From assembly GCA_949128115.1 (NCBI GenBank), contig OX421961.1, positions 106,500,363 through 106,564,362 of the forward strand: a stretch of DNA of 64,000 bases, in the 5' to 3' direction. The DNA comes from Anaspis maculata (taxonomy: Eukaryota; Arthropoda; Insecta; Coleoptera; Scraptiidae). Shown here piece by piece: positions 51,954-64,000 of this stretch (position 1 is its first letter; each line of letters starts with the position of its first letter). The translations under genes and the position numbers were made by a program. The notes under the pieces were generated by a model, which saw only the letters and a list, made by a program, of their open reading frames with translations, was not told where the DNA came from and did no database searches.

Positions 51954-54900
51954 GTGTTTATTATCCATACTGGTTAGCAAAGCTGTTCATTTTCCCGAAA
52001 GGTCGGCAAGAGGCTACTTCCCAACTTTTTAAAGGGTATGTAATGAATCAATTAACACAGTGATTGTGAATAAACTTTGTTATTTGACAAAATAATAATG
52101 GAGGCTTATTCAACAAAATTATTCTTATTCTTAAATTGTCGTAGATAAAGCATAGTATTCTACTTGCATGTAATGGTTATAATCCACTCGGGTGTTTTAC
52201 GACACTCGCTGTCGCTCGTGTTCTAAACTACACCCTTGTGGATTAAAACATGCTCGATGAATAATATACTATTATCACACTCGTTTAATAACACGTATTG
52301 TCGCATTCGTCTCTTTGGAGCACTGCTATCCTCGCAATAATAGGTATACTTTAAGAGCCTCCTGGTTTGAATGAAGGCTTTTTCAGCGGCGTTTGACGGC
52401 ATGTTGATAGGTCCGTGGATAATCAATCATTATGCCGCAGCCAAACTCTGCCCAGAAAGCTACCGTTCAACCAAAGGCTGTTGAGTATTTTCGCTGTACA
52501 TCTTTTTTTTTTGACAATCATACCCAATAGCAGCTTCTCTGGCTTGTGTAAGTATAATAGGGTATTCGTTTGTGTACGTAGCAGTTAGCAGTTAAAAAAG
52601 TATTACTTACGTAAAATAATTCCTCATGTTACGCCTACGTACTACAACGCTACAACTGAATGCTGATTTCTCTGTAATTCCGTTGAGTAAATATTATTGG
52701 TGTTTGTTTATTTGTTGAACGAGCTCAATATATTTGTATGAATTTAGTACCTACAGCGTGGTGATAAAAATACTCGCTGCTCGTAAAAAGCTATTTTATG
52801 AATTACTTACTTTCATTCTGATAAGTATGACTGTTGACAAGTTGACTGACTTAATAGTAGCACTCAATTATTACTGTTAATTCTCTTCATGATTTGGGAA
52901 AGCAATGATTATTACAGTGTGATCATGACCACTGATGATTCTATTCGTAATTTTCTCTTTTTGCTCAGCGCTTTTTTAACTTAGGAATTTCTGCTACCCT
53001 TCCACATTTTCTCGCTACCGAGTTCGCGTAAGTCTGCAGCCATGGGTCGTGGTTGAGGCTGTGCTACAAGAGAAGGGCCTTTCCAGGCCGATTGTGTCAA
53101 TCACTTCTGTCGTAAACTGCAGATGAGGTTTGCGGAGGGTTTTCTCCCGCACTTGTTTTATTTTGTTGTTTCTTTTATGGAAGGCAAGTTGTACCTATGG
53201 TGCCAGGTCTGCCAGGCCAACTGTAGCATTTTCTTTTCTCTAATGGAGCTTGACGGCTGGCGTCGCATTCGCATTTCCGTAGCCACTTGTATGCACATTT
53301 CTTCAAGCGGAATGATTCCTGTTAGCTGGAATTCGATATAACTGAGGCACTATCTAAATGATCATTATTTTTCTAATCCAGAAGAATTTGACAGCAAAGA
53401 AAAGAGAAGGAAGTCAATCCAATCATCTGGACAAAGTGAAAACCACCTGATCTTATTGAGAAAGTATTTGACCTAATCCAACATAGGATTGCAATATTAC
53501 GACCATTCAATAATTATTATTGTAATTGCGATTTACCGAAGTCCGGTTTTGTGAAACAGTTGATTCTGATAGAATTATCCCTGAACAACTTGAATTAATT
53601 AATTGTGTCTATAGTAGCGTTGATACTCGCTTTGTTTTTTCTTGCTGGTAAATACAGTTGCAAATCAACACAGTAACAATAACACCAATAATTATCAACA
53701 AATATGTAACAGATAATTGAGGCACTGCGAGAACATTATCTGCTCCCTTTGAATCGTCGCGCCGCAGGACGCTCCCGAGCTCTCGCCGGACCGACTTAGG
53801 TCCAATATCTTAGCTGGAGTTAAACTTCCCGTTCAGTAAAACTTGGTTTAGTTGCCATGGATTTATTTGTCGCGACAATTGCCTCTGCAATAAAACCAAG
53901 TTTTGCTAAACGAAGGCTTGAGAGTCGTTCGCATCCCTCCACACCTAAAAATCTCAAGCGCAGGTCTTTTTTTTCATAACTTGAGCAAAGTGAATCTTCT
54001 TGCCTGCGTCAGATTGACAGAAGCAGAAGCTCGACACACGTCTTCAAACAATATACGTTTCTCCAACAGAAATTATGGACCACGTCCGCACCATGATCTC
54101 TGGGGCCTCTGGGGATTTATCCTGCTCAAACCCGATTATTTGTGCTGCCGCATTATTTCGAACACCGAACAGCAAATACTGATGTTGCTGACCCTTTTTG
54201 ACTGCTCCCTAAAGTTCACGTGGCAACCTGGTACTGTTTCTATCGCGCTTATTACCTCGATTTGAACGGATGGACTGTGATGAGCTGAATTTCTACTTCC
54301 TTCTTTTTTTGATGCTACAATCTTTATTTTAGTTTTTCAACTAGAAAAATGTTTGCTGTGTAAAATAAACTCAACTTTCACGTGAAACTTTCAAATGTTT
54401 GATAAAGAAAATGGTTCAGCAAATTCTTCGCTCTAGCAGTATACACTTTGATAGTATTAGTGTTGTTACCAGTTTGCGTTGGGTACTGTAATAATTTAGA
54501 GAAGCATTTAAAGTTCAAACATACCTTATTTATAACTGCATGCTACATACTCAATAGTTTACAATTCACATTATAAACAATAGCACTTACGAATCGATTT
54601 TCTTGACTTCGTTGTTCAATTAGTCCAGTAAAATAAGGATTCAACTTGGAACTAATTCGAGACTTGATAAAAAAATATGGCAATGTAGAGAATAAAAAGC
54701 TGAATATCAAAGTCTCATTCCAAACCTTTCCGGGAACCATGGGTAAAAAAAAAATGGAGAAGATGGAAAATTGTATGCCGCGGTATTCTTTCTGAAACGG
54801 TAAAAGAACGGTGAGAGATGTGTGAAAACTGTCGGGAAAAAAGTTGTAGGGAATTCAATAGTCTGCACAAAAGTTCCCGGGGGCATATGTCTCACTTCTT

Positions 54901-55134
54901 TAGTTTAGCTGTTAATCGCGGTCAAAGTTGCGCGCTGGTCCGGAAGTGGAAAAACTCTTCGTGTGACACTCTTCCTTGAATGCTGCGAGAACGGCAATGC
55001 AAGAGATATCCGAGAATTGTGAGTGACGAGGTTGTAGAAAATTGATTGTTTCACTAGACAATCTTCAACGCCATTATTAGCTACTCTAGTTTGGCCGTGA
55101 CGTTGCGCGACAATCCTGTAATAAAGTTGTTGCT
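51954..55134. other. No gene recognised
   Basis: Open frames of up to 120 codons (53903-54265) carry no motif I know. 54662-54760 resembles 56265-56380 in direct orientation (AAATATGRCAATGYAGAGRATRAAAA, CGGGAA.C.TG..TAAAAAAAAA), so the next foldback is flanked by a diverged direct repeat. Nothing else stands out. Confidence 0.35.
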
Positions 55135-56237
55135 AAACTGCTCAACAACTGGAATAACGGTATCGAAAATTTTGCCGTATTTCAAAATGACGTAACTTTG
55201 GATTGACATAACCGATTTTGAATTTGTTTCCACAGTTTTTTAGATCCATTTTTCTGCAATCCATCCCGTCGACAAGATGTTGTTTTCAATTCCAAATCAA
55301 TTTTTTACAGGGTGGAATGTAAAACATTGCAAAATTTAAATTGTGCTGAGTTCCACCGATCGCCGTTTCTGTGAATTTTTTTTTCCGAATCCTAATGAAT
55401 TATTCATGAAGCCTGATGTCTAATCTCGAAATGATTTTTGAATTTTCCAGATTAGATGTCCAACAATGACGATATGATTTTTTTACTTTCTCGACCCACC
55501 TAAATCTGTTCACGGGATAAAAAGTTGGAAAATTTGTAGTTTTTCCAGATAGGAAAACTCGAAAACCGTGGGTCCGATTTCAAAAAATTTTTCCCTAAAA
55601 ATTAAATTCATCTTCTCTCAAACTTTTATCCCCAGCATGTCTGCACCTGAAATTGATATTTCGTGGGACTCATTCGCATGTCGAAGTTTGCACTGCAGTT
55701 CCTTCAAATTCACGGAATGTGCAAATTACATTTCGAAAAAACTACCATCGGGAAACCTAAACCGCGTCAATTTTGAAGATGGATCTACATGGATCTACCT
55801 CAAAAGGAATATATATTCGTCAAAATTTCGGGAACAATTTTTAGCTCTTTCACAATATTTCCTCTCCTCGTTGAGTGGTGGGTCGGGGAAGAAAAAAATC
55901 ATATCGTCATTGTTGGACTTCTGATCTGGGAAATTCAAAAATCGTTCCGAGACTAGACATCAGGCTTCATGAATAATTCATTAGAAATCGAAAAGAAAAT
56001 TTTTCACAGAAACGGAGATCGGTCGAACTTAGCACAGTTTTGCAATGTTTCACATTCCACCCTGTAAAAAAAGTAATTGAAATCAAAGAACTCATTTCGT
56101 CGATGAGATGGATTGCTGGAAGATGAATCTAAAAAACAGTGAAAACAAATTCAAAATCGGTTGTGTCAATCCAAAGTTACGTCATTTTGAAAAAAGGCAA
56201 AATTTTCGATACTGTCATTCCAGTTGTTGAGCAGTTT
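55135..56237. mobile_element. 1.1-kb foldback element
   Basis: AAACTGCTCAACAACTGGAA (55135) and TTCCAGTTGTTGAGCAGTTT (to 56237) are exact complements. Arms of about 430 bases share ATGACGTAACTTTGGATTGACA, AACCGATTTTGAATTTGTTT, TACAGGGTGGAATGT and CATGAAGCCTGATGTCTA with their partners, and ATTATTCATGAA at the inner side. The core, about 55565-55860, holds a 118-codon frame without recognisable features. Arms are imperfect (roughly 85-90% by eye), so the insertion is not recent. Confidence 0.88.
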
Positions 56238-58073
56238 ATTTGGGAAACTTACTAAAATCCTAGGATCCATGAAGAAATATGACAATGCAGAGGATGAAAA
56301 ACTGGATCTAAAAAAACGAAGTTTTTTGCACTGCGTATCGGGAAACCTGAGAAAAAAAAAGAAAAACTTGACAAACTTCGATTTGCACTCCCAGCTTCCA
56401 TGCAGCTTCATGAGATCTGCAAAAGTCCATTTATTGGCTTCACGAATATTCCGGCAAGCTGTCGGTGCACTGCGCCTCCGCCAATTGTGCGTGTATGTGT
56501 CTTATTCGCTCGTCGTGGTTTTCAGTGAGTTTCATAACACTATTAGGTACCTACTACATATTGTAGCGCATGCTTTGGATGTATCAGCAAATACTTCATA
56601 GTAGAGCAAATACTTCGCTCATGTAGATTTTAATATAGGTACATACTTGAAACATGGGAGTAGTAGCAGATCCTTTTTTTTATTCAGAGGCATCACTTAG
56701 CGTCCCTGAAGCTCGAGGCTATATTCGGAATTCACCCTCATCTCGGCAAACAAGTCACAGAGACCTGACTTGCAGAAATTGGAGACTGTTATCTAAACTT
56801 TATACGATAGCAATCATGCGTTGCCATAATCGGTTTTTGCAAAAGATTTTTTGTAAAATGATATCCAAACAAGGATGCTATTATTGTGGTTTAGAATTTG
56901 GAAACACCCTTCCATTTTTTGTGTGTCTTCGATCAATTATTGATACCTACCCACCTACCTACCTATACTATACAAATAGCCAAACATATTGCCGGCCGGC
57001 ATCAAGTAAATAAGTGTTTCCGTAGATTGACGTACCACATTGATACGTACATAATACAAAATAATGAGATGTGAATGGGACTATTGTCCATGAAAAGCAT
57101 ACCTACCACCTATAGGTATTTATACCTACTTAATGGTGCAACTCACGGCAGAGTTGCGTTTGAAAGCGAAAGTCTGACCCTGGGTGAATCGATTGTCTAT
57201 ATACCAAATTGTCACATAAAATATCCCGTCTTTTCAAAATATGGATCAATTTTAACAAAACATTGGACAAAATGTATGCAGGCTCGTTACACGCATTTCC
57301 GCAATTTTTCATTGGCACCAATTATTATTGGCACAGGTCTGTTTGGTCGTGAACTCGTGAGTTTGAATATCAGGCATCAACTGCTACCTAGCTATTTACG
57401 CCACGTGTTATACGCGATTCTTAAAATAAGTCCCGGTCTTGCTCCCACGGGAGTCACATTGCACACCTCTACCCCTGAAATTGCGCTCATAGTTTGTGCC
57501 AATTCTGGGCTATATGATCCCCGATCCCTCCCTTTTCAGGCTCCTTATATGGGGTCGTGATCAATTATTTAGTGAACTTTCATTGCCCCGCTCAATTCTA
57601 GGGATCCCCTGGAGATTTTTTTTCGAAGCTTGCGTTTCCTAAAACGGATGTCAGTGACTCAGTTATCTCGTCCTCATCGTTTGAAATTCTCGTGCACCCA
57701 TTATACTTCTTGATAAGCACAAGCTGAGAGGAAGACATTCCATTTCCGGCAGGCATTATAACGAAATCATAAGCATTCGTTTTCGATTACCTCTCGTTTT
57801 ATAACATTCAGGATAGCGAAGTTTGCAAAGTTCGATGGGTACCTACCTACTTGGTACAGGTGTTTTCATAAAAGTGTGCAATCTAACGTTGAGTGACGAG
57901 ACAATTTTCAAACTAATGCAGTTAGGTACCAGTATGGTATTTACATACTTCCACTGAAATGTGCAAGAAGAACTGCGAAAAATGTTAGGAGAAGGACTAA
58001 TCAAATCATTTTCACTGCAGCGAATTCACGCGCGGAGAATCACATTACATAATGTATATACATACGAGTATAT
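56238..58073. other. No gene recognised
   Basis: GCGCCTCCGCCAATTGTGC at about 56477 is shared with 28535. The 161-codon frame at 57075-57560 is the longest outside the LINE but has no recognised domain, signal peptide or neighbour support; at this base composition one such frame is expected by chance. CCTACCTACCTA tracts occur near 56950 and 57840. Confidence 0.4.
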
Positions 58074-58599
58074 TGCTACGAGCGGCTATTCCGTGCATGC
58101 TGGTAAACACAGGATCTTTCTGGATTCTTCCATCCATTAGATCGCAATGTAGAAGTGCGGAGCGATCCGGTGCATTCCGGAAGTATACGCGATGGCTTAT
58201 TGGCATTGGGAACCTTCAACGCTCGATCGAGAAACATCCGTCCATTTTGGCGGAGGCGCCGGTTCTAGAACACGGCAGAATTATACGGGTAATGTGTGTG
58301 ATTATTCAGGAGTGGTATATAAACCGCATATGCCGGGCCACTATGGAAATTGTTGGAAGATGATAGAAAGCTCGAGAACGCTAATCGGAGGCATATAAAA
58401 GCACCGTACTCGAATGCGACAGTCAGTATTGAATTAGAATGCGAAGTGGCAGCGAGCGGATTAAAAGCGAAGTACCTGCGATATAATTCCGAGTAGATAA
58501 TTGTTGGCGTATATTTATTGCAGTACGCAGTAATGAACGGTGTGTGTTTTAAAACGATCGTCTCAATTATATACGAAACCGTACGCGAAATACGTAACA
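58074..58599 (-). mobile_element. Second solo LTR of the same Ty3/Gypsy-type family, opposite strand
   Basis: Read on the minus strand it starts TGTTACGTATTTCGCGTACG and ends CTCGTAGCA, flanked by the 4-bp duplication ATAT at 58070-58073 and 58600-58603. It aligns along its length with 9635-10149: CCTCCGATTAGCGTTCTCGAG, GGCCCGGCATATGCGGTT, CGGCGCCTCCGCCAAAATGG and ACCAGCATGCACGG. By eye it differs by roughly 10-15% plus a diverged stretch near its 3' end. Confidence 0.87.
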
Positions 58600-58610
58600 A
58601 TATGTTATAA

Positions 58611-58934
58611 CTTTTTTTTTATTATTCGTTTATTTAACGTCGGCCTGTTCCCGCAACGAGACCTAACACCGACGTCGGTGGATGCTTTCCTCCAACATAC
58701 CGGAAATCTTGCCGAACCCCTGTGTATGCCAACACAGGGTAGGTAGGGATTTTTATCGACCACCAACAACGCATGGGGTCGGCACCATCGTTCATATTTT
58801 GTTAATAACAAGCATTCCAACAAAACCAAAGAGCTTGTTTTGAGACGAAAATCCAAGCGCCTTCAGTGAGACTCAAACCCACGACCTCTGATGTGGCAGT
58901 CGAACGCGCTGACCACCACACCACAAGCTCCTCT
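58611..58934 (-). mobile_element. tRNA-Gly-like SINE, near full length
   Basis: On the minus strand the head reads GGAGCTTGTGGTGTGGTGGTC (A-box-like TGGTGTGGTGG), CGACTGCCACATCAG with the loop CTGCCAC that carries a GCC anticodon as in glycine tRNA, and GGGTTTGAGTCTC (B box, one change). A ~220-base non-tRNA body follows and ends in an A-rich tail (plus-strand T-run 58612-58622). A truncated copy lies at 49966-50066. It starts 8 bases after the LTR duplication; no convincing own target duplication was seen. Confidence 0.85.
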
Positions 58935-60432
58935 GCGAGTATGATAATCTCTGATTGTTATCTGTCGCAGTTGGGCAGACAAATTCCGAGCCTTATTGTG
59001 TTATAAAAAGTGTGCATGGAGGATAGGCGCGTGATTTTATGCTCATGAAAATGACTTTCCAAGCTTCCAACCAATAGGACAGATAATAGGTATGGTATAC
59101 CTATCGATATCTTCAGCAAGCAAAAGCTTGGATATTGATGGTTATGCCGAGAGTCCCGCGGATCTTTTTTCGTGTCTGCTGTTTGCACAACAATTATTTT
59201 TTCAAGCTAGCAGCTGGAGCTTTGCGAAAAAGAGACGTCTCTCCCCCGGCCGAATCTATCACTGCTAAAAGCCGTTTCCACAAGTGTTTGCTCTCTCGCT
59301 CTCAATTCGAGAAAGATTGATGAAGGATTCCGCGCGTCCTTTCAGAAACGCGCATCCGATTGGCAGGTAACTTTTCATCCAAGGCTGGAAAACTTCAATT
59401 ATTCACGTTCAAGCTCGCCGTCGAGTCGTGCCTTTGAAAATATAAAAACAAGAGAGCCGGTATAATATTGTGCAAATTTAAACTGGCAACACGTTGTGCT
59501 GTTAGCTTCATTTCAAATTGAAATTTAAGTAAAACAAGCCGGAGCTGGAATAATTCGCTCATATTCCAGTCCTTCTGTCTGTTAGTATCGATTCGTGATG
59601 ATGCTCGGTTCAAAAATAAACAGTACTGACATGTTTCTTGTAATTTCAGAAAATTCTATATCAGCAGCATAATGGCGGTTAGCCGAATGAATTTGACTTG
59701 TGTCGTTTCGCGAGAAAAGGGAATTTTATTATCTGTTAAACATGACGTCCTGGTACTACTTACTGAGTATTTAATGCTCGATTTGATGTCCAGTCGTTTC
59801 ATTTGAAAAGTGGAACCGCATGTAAAATGGATCGAAATAGGTGGTATTCCAGCCCCCGTTTAAATAATTCAAAACTAATGGAGCATTGCCGGCGCTTTTG
59901 AAGCTCGCACGTGGCGCTGGTATACGTGGAATTTATAAAATCGCAGTAATATAAAGTGTTTCAATTATTATTGCTCACAGAAAAAGAAAACCATGACGAG
60001 CCTGAGAGACTGCCGCGGCGCTAATTTCCGGTGTGAAGCCAGAAAAGCCCAGGAAACGTAACTAATCCATTTTGATGAGTGGCTGGGAGAGGAAGTCTCC
60101 TCCACAGGGTAGGTAGCAGCACCTTTATTTCAATTGGTTCAGCACGAAATGGTTCGGCCTCAGTTTTTACTGACTATGCAAAACTGCAAACGCTTTCGAT
60201 TTTGAGGTGATTGAGAAGAACGTTGAGTGGTTAAACCTTGATTTTTTATGTTTGTCGCGAAACAAAGTATTCAACAAAATAAGCGTCACCCTGCAAAATT
60301 TGACCTAACTTTGAACCTAGACAGCTTTGGAATGCTACAAGCGATTCAATAATTTTTAGACCGTTCGCTAGCCCAGTCCTTTAGCTATAAGTCCGTATTT
60401 TTTAAATACATGCAATATTCCACATAATATTT
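58935..60432. other. No gene recognised
   Basis: Short open frames only; no repeat identified. Confidence 0.4.
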
Positions 60433-60870
60433 CTACAGGGTGTTCAATAGACTGGTGCAAAATTACTGAAAGTTTGACATACTCCCTCTTGAGCGAAACT
60501 TTTTTTTCTTGGATTTCAACATCATTGGCAAGAAAGTAAAACTCATACCTCGGGACGGCTCTTGAATTTGCGGTTTATCTCTTTAATTTACAGATTGACC
60601 ACAAAAAGTCCACATTTTGGTGTTACAGTTGTATCTTTCTTAGTCGCTGATCAATTTTCGAGATTTCAGGCTCATGTTGAAGATAAAAGCTACTTCAGGT
60701 AGGATCATAGGATCAAAATCAAATCATAACTCAAGGAAACATAAGGAATACAGGATTAGATGAAAAGTGACCAAAACCTGAACTGCTCTTGGAATATAAA
60801 TTGGTAGGATAATCGGATGAAAATTAACATACCTTAGAAAGAATGATCCATTCTAAACACTTTAAGGTAT
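60433..60870. repeat. Single-arm relative of the 40916-42427 foldback family
   Basis: It begins CTACAGGGTGTTCAATAGAC and shares diverged blocks with the left arm of 40916-42427 in the same order: CATACCTCG.GRCGG, TCTATCTC..AGTTACA, TCGCTGATCAATTTTCGAGATTTCAGGCTCATG.TGAAG and GCTAC.TCAGGTAGGATCATAGGATCAA. No opposite arm follows, so it is either a solo arm or a half element. Confidence 0.5.
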
Positions 60871-63303
60871 TCTTTTTTTGCATGAGACCTGAATTGTTAG
60901 TGAAAGGAACCAAATCACAGGCGCATGTTTTCGGAGGAGAACCGGGGCCTTGCAAGACTTCGACCAGGAAAGGCTTTTACCTACGACCACCTATGAAAGT
61001 GACGTTTTCTACATGTTTTTGACACTTCGAAAGTACATCATATCACACAAGTGTGATATTTTTTTAAATCGCACGCTACTTGATTATCCAGAAGTCTATG
61101 GAATTTATTACCTGCGAAATTGACATTTTCCAGCTTTTCCGCCGCAAAAATTATCCACAGACACGTCCATTTTCTTATCCATACACTCTTTTGCATATAT
61201 TCAATTGTAAATAACACCTGTCACAATCATTTAATGCCCCCAAATCATTCACGGAACACGGAATTTCGAATCGAGTCTTGAGTCTCTCTCCATGTCAACG
61301 GAGAAAACTGTTTGTGTGTGACATTTCTGGTTTGTTCGAATTCTCATTGTATCAAAAGAAAAAAATGGAATTTTTCTTGTGAATCCCACACTTCCCACTC
61401 CATCTATTATTACGTAATTTACAAGAATTATCTTTCAGCTCAGATTCAAGCATCAAAACTTGAGATCTACTCATGAATTCCCATCATTTACTCATGTTTG
61501 TGCATTGTTGCATGTTGCATTAGATAAAAACTTCAATGGCTAGGAAAACTCGGAATGTGACAGTGGCAGCTGAGAGACAGAAGTAATTAGCGCAGGCAGC
61601 TAACTATCAAAGATAGGCAACCAGTGTGTTTGGTGGACCAACAAATGGAATTTAGCATTGTGCAGCATAGCAAGTGAGGAAGTGAGTGCCTCTCTTGTGT
61701 TCTCTCACCAGAAGAGAGATGTCAGGACGAAAGGGCACTATTTTTGTATACTCTAGGATCTCACGTAGGTAGATAATTACAATACAAGGAAACGACCCGA
61801 AAGCATCCTTCTTACGTACTCCATTGAAAAAGACCAGTGTGATATCTACACTCTACACTACCTCAAAATGTTACCCCATGATTCAGGCAAGTCCAGCAAA
61901 CTACAAGCCAACTTGAGAGTTGTGGCCTTGAGCACCATACAGCACCTACTTTTCAAATATTTAGATTTTTTTTTAGTTCCAATATTTTTGGAGCTAACAA
62001 AAAAGGTTCTTTGTAATCGTAATCGAGTGTAATCACAGAATTTTCCTCTATTTCTTATTTGATCATTTTTCAACAAAAAAAATGATTTTTTCCCAAGATT
62101 GAAATTTTTGGGGTCGTAGGAAAAATGGTGTACCTACACAATTCGTTGAAAAGTGTATTTCTTGTACTCGTGGGGTTTCCGCACTCGCCGCAAGCGGCTC
62201 GTGCTAAACTTGCCACTCGTGTGAAATATCTCACTTTCCACACTAGTTATGTGATGAGCTATTTCTTACAATCATAGTAGGAATGCTTTAATTTATGCTT
62301 ACTCGGACAAGACCCGGGATAAACTCATTCCCTACTCAGGTCACAATGGAATTGACGAATGATGTTAGTTAAAGAACAGGTTGATGAGACGCGACTTTTC
62401 TGGGAGCAGTCTGGCAGAAGCTTCTGCGCAGCTGCTTCCCGACGTTCTGGCAATGTTAATTTCAGCTTCTAGTCAGAATTTCAATACGAACTTTTAGCCA
62501 CTCTTGTTGCGGGACAGATAATAAACTTAGAAACTGCTTTCACACTGAATTGTCAGATTCAAAGCCACCCAATTTGTTGCGAAGCACACTTGATAAAAAA
62601 AACATGTTGAACAAATAATTGTTTTTTTTTAATCCACATTCTGTTTGGTGAAACGATGAAATGATTGTAAGTGAAATCGTATACATACTCTCGACGGTAT
62701 GTATTATACTATTCCTATTCCGCAACTTAGAAAATTCGTAGCGTCCAACCAGGAAATTGTGGGAAACCCCGACTACTGACCAAAACTAAATTTTTTCGTT
62801 GCCTTGCTTCTTGCCAAATTTGATTCGAAAAGCATTATCTCCAACTATTCTGAATACAGTTTTTCAAGTGCTTTGCAATGATATACCGCACGTTGAGTGC
62901 GTGAATAGCACCTACCTACCTACCTACCCTACATCTAGTATTCCAATAATGTGAAATTACTGTATAGCTGATGGAAATTCCATCTCGGGCTTAACTGTGA
63001 TCGTTCGTAGTAATCCTGCATGCTGATCTGCAGTTCAATATAACCTCAGCAATTCGTTTCAGTATGCGGGTTGCCACCTCAGCAAGATGTCATCTTGTGA
63101 CCGGCACCCTGATTTGAGCTCCTCAAAGTCCATTCAACGGCAGAGAATCATACCCTCTATATTTGACATTCGAATTCATACCTGAACGCACACTCGTTCA
63201 CCTGTTTTAATCTTGTACTGCTTTCGTCCTCGTATTCCGCATCACGATGCCTTACACAATAATGATAATAAGAGCAGTTATTGCGTTTTCTCCATGGCAA
63301 CTC
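60871..63303. other. No gene recognised
   Basis: No trusted coding frame; CCTACCTACCTACC tract at about 62911. Nothing else identified. Confidence 0.4.
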
Positions 63304-63313
63304 CTCTCTCTCT

Positions 63314-63346
<33 letters not shown>

Positions 63347-63371
63347 CCTCTCTCTCCCTCTCTCTCTCTTT
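63304..63371. repeat. CT microsatellite
   Basis: About 68 bases of CT dinucleotides with a few TT and CC interruptions, followed by a T-run. Confidence 0.95.
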
Positions 63372-64000
63372 TTTCTGTCCGTCGTTCTCACCATCGCGTA
63401 TAATTTTCAGGATGTTCCGTTAATGTTGCGTGAATTCTACAAATTTTCCAGCTCTCCTGCTGTACCCATACCGAGCTCCCCGAGCTCCTCGCATCTTTAT
63501 TCTTGAACCGACCGACCTGAAACCTGCCACAATTTCCACCCAACCACCGTCAGATTTATGTCGATCGGGTGTGTATCGATATGCCGCAACTAATATCCCA
63601 CCCAGCGGCGGGCTTTTTCCGAATTGGTTTTTTATTCTCTGCCGGCATTATATTAAGTTTCGGATACAGCCCCGGAATTTTCCCAGGAAACATAATCAAC
63701 CAGGTGTATCATTACCTACCGTCTTCTGATCATCGCAGATTTTTATTTATTGATCACTAGGTGTAATAGAAGGAAGTGATGCTTATCCTTTATCTACGCA
63801 TCGGGCACGAAATTGGGAAAACAACAAAGGGTGTGACGCAGAGTAAATTTCCACGGCATGAGTTTGGTGGGTATATCCTTGTTTGATGAGACAAAGTTTT
63901 CCTATAAGGCGGGACCTAATCGTTTTGAAATTTGTACAATTTTACATACATTAACATTTGCAAAAAGATTAAATTTTTGAAACACAAGAAAAGCTTTTCC
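63372..64000. other. No gene recognised
   Basis: Two overlapping frames of 97-99 codons after the CT tract have no identifiable content. The stretch runs to the window end. Confidence 0.4.

Noticed and set aside
53903..54265. 120-codon open frame
   Set aside because: No recognisable motif and no exon structure or neighbours to support it.
57075..57560. 161-codon open frame, longest outside the LINE
   Set aside because: No domain, signal peptide or family resemblance. At this base composition about one such frame is expected by chance in 64 kb on six frames.
58855..58934. tRNA-Gly gene
   Set aside because: Acceptor stem does not pair and a SINE body with A-rich tail follows; a truncated second copy exists, so it is a SINE.
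63304..63371. Polypyrimidine tract as a splice acceptor signal
   Set aside because: Simple CT microsatellite; no recognisable exon follows.

Overview
The window looks like transposon-rich, gene-poor chromosomal DNA from an insect. I infer insect from the mix of elements: a Jockey-clade LINE, Ty3/Gypsy-type solo LTRs, hAT elements, tRNA-derived SINEs and GTCC-microsatellite elements resembling Helentron derivatives. The moderate-AT composition and frequent GTAGGTACCTACCTA-like tracts would fit a hemipteran such as a whitefly or aphid, but the species is a guess. I see no intact single-copy host gene, rRNA, true tRNA gene, CRISPR array or bacterial operon. The only long convincing coding sequence belongs to a retrotransposon.

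Layout: 1-10.9 kb is bounded by an inverted repeat pair. It holds a foldback element split by a hAT element (2973-3733) that keeps one zinc-finger exon, a 2.7-kb terminal-inverted-repeat element (4701-7364) and a Gypsy-type solo LTR (9635-10149). From 12.9 to 17.4 kb there is a three-copy satellite, short direct duplications and a 1.1-kb foldback. 20.3-26.3 kb is one composite: a Helentron/HINE-like shell with a GTCC microsatellite and ~260-294-bp tandem repeats, split by a complete 4.5-kb Jockey-like LINE (21450-25959) with an 11-bp target-site duplication. 30.3-31.4 kb is a second element of the same design with different tandem repeats. 34.9-35.4 kb is a GC-rich degenerate minisatellite. 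37-45 kb is a run of hAT, foldback and MITE elements.

46.4-51.1 kb holds the main gene-related find: a decayed exon of what looks like the arthropod Crypton-like tyrosine-recombinase family. It is broken by a 3169-bp element, a 7-bp tandem duplication, a 1101-bp hAT element and a premature stop. Each break can be placed to the base because the reading frame resumes on the other side. A related N-terminal fragment lies at 45464. The rest (51-64 kb) holds a hAT-like MITE, a large foldback, a second solo LTR of the same family in opposite orientation, a tRNA-Gly-like SINE and a CT microsatellite.

The genes do not form a pathway. The window is best read as layers of insertion: older foldbacks, satellites and a dead gene, then hAT/MITE/LTR insertions, then a LINE whose main ORFs are still open.
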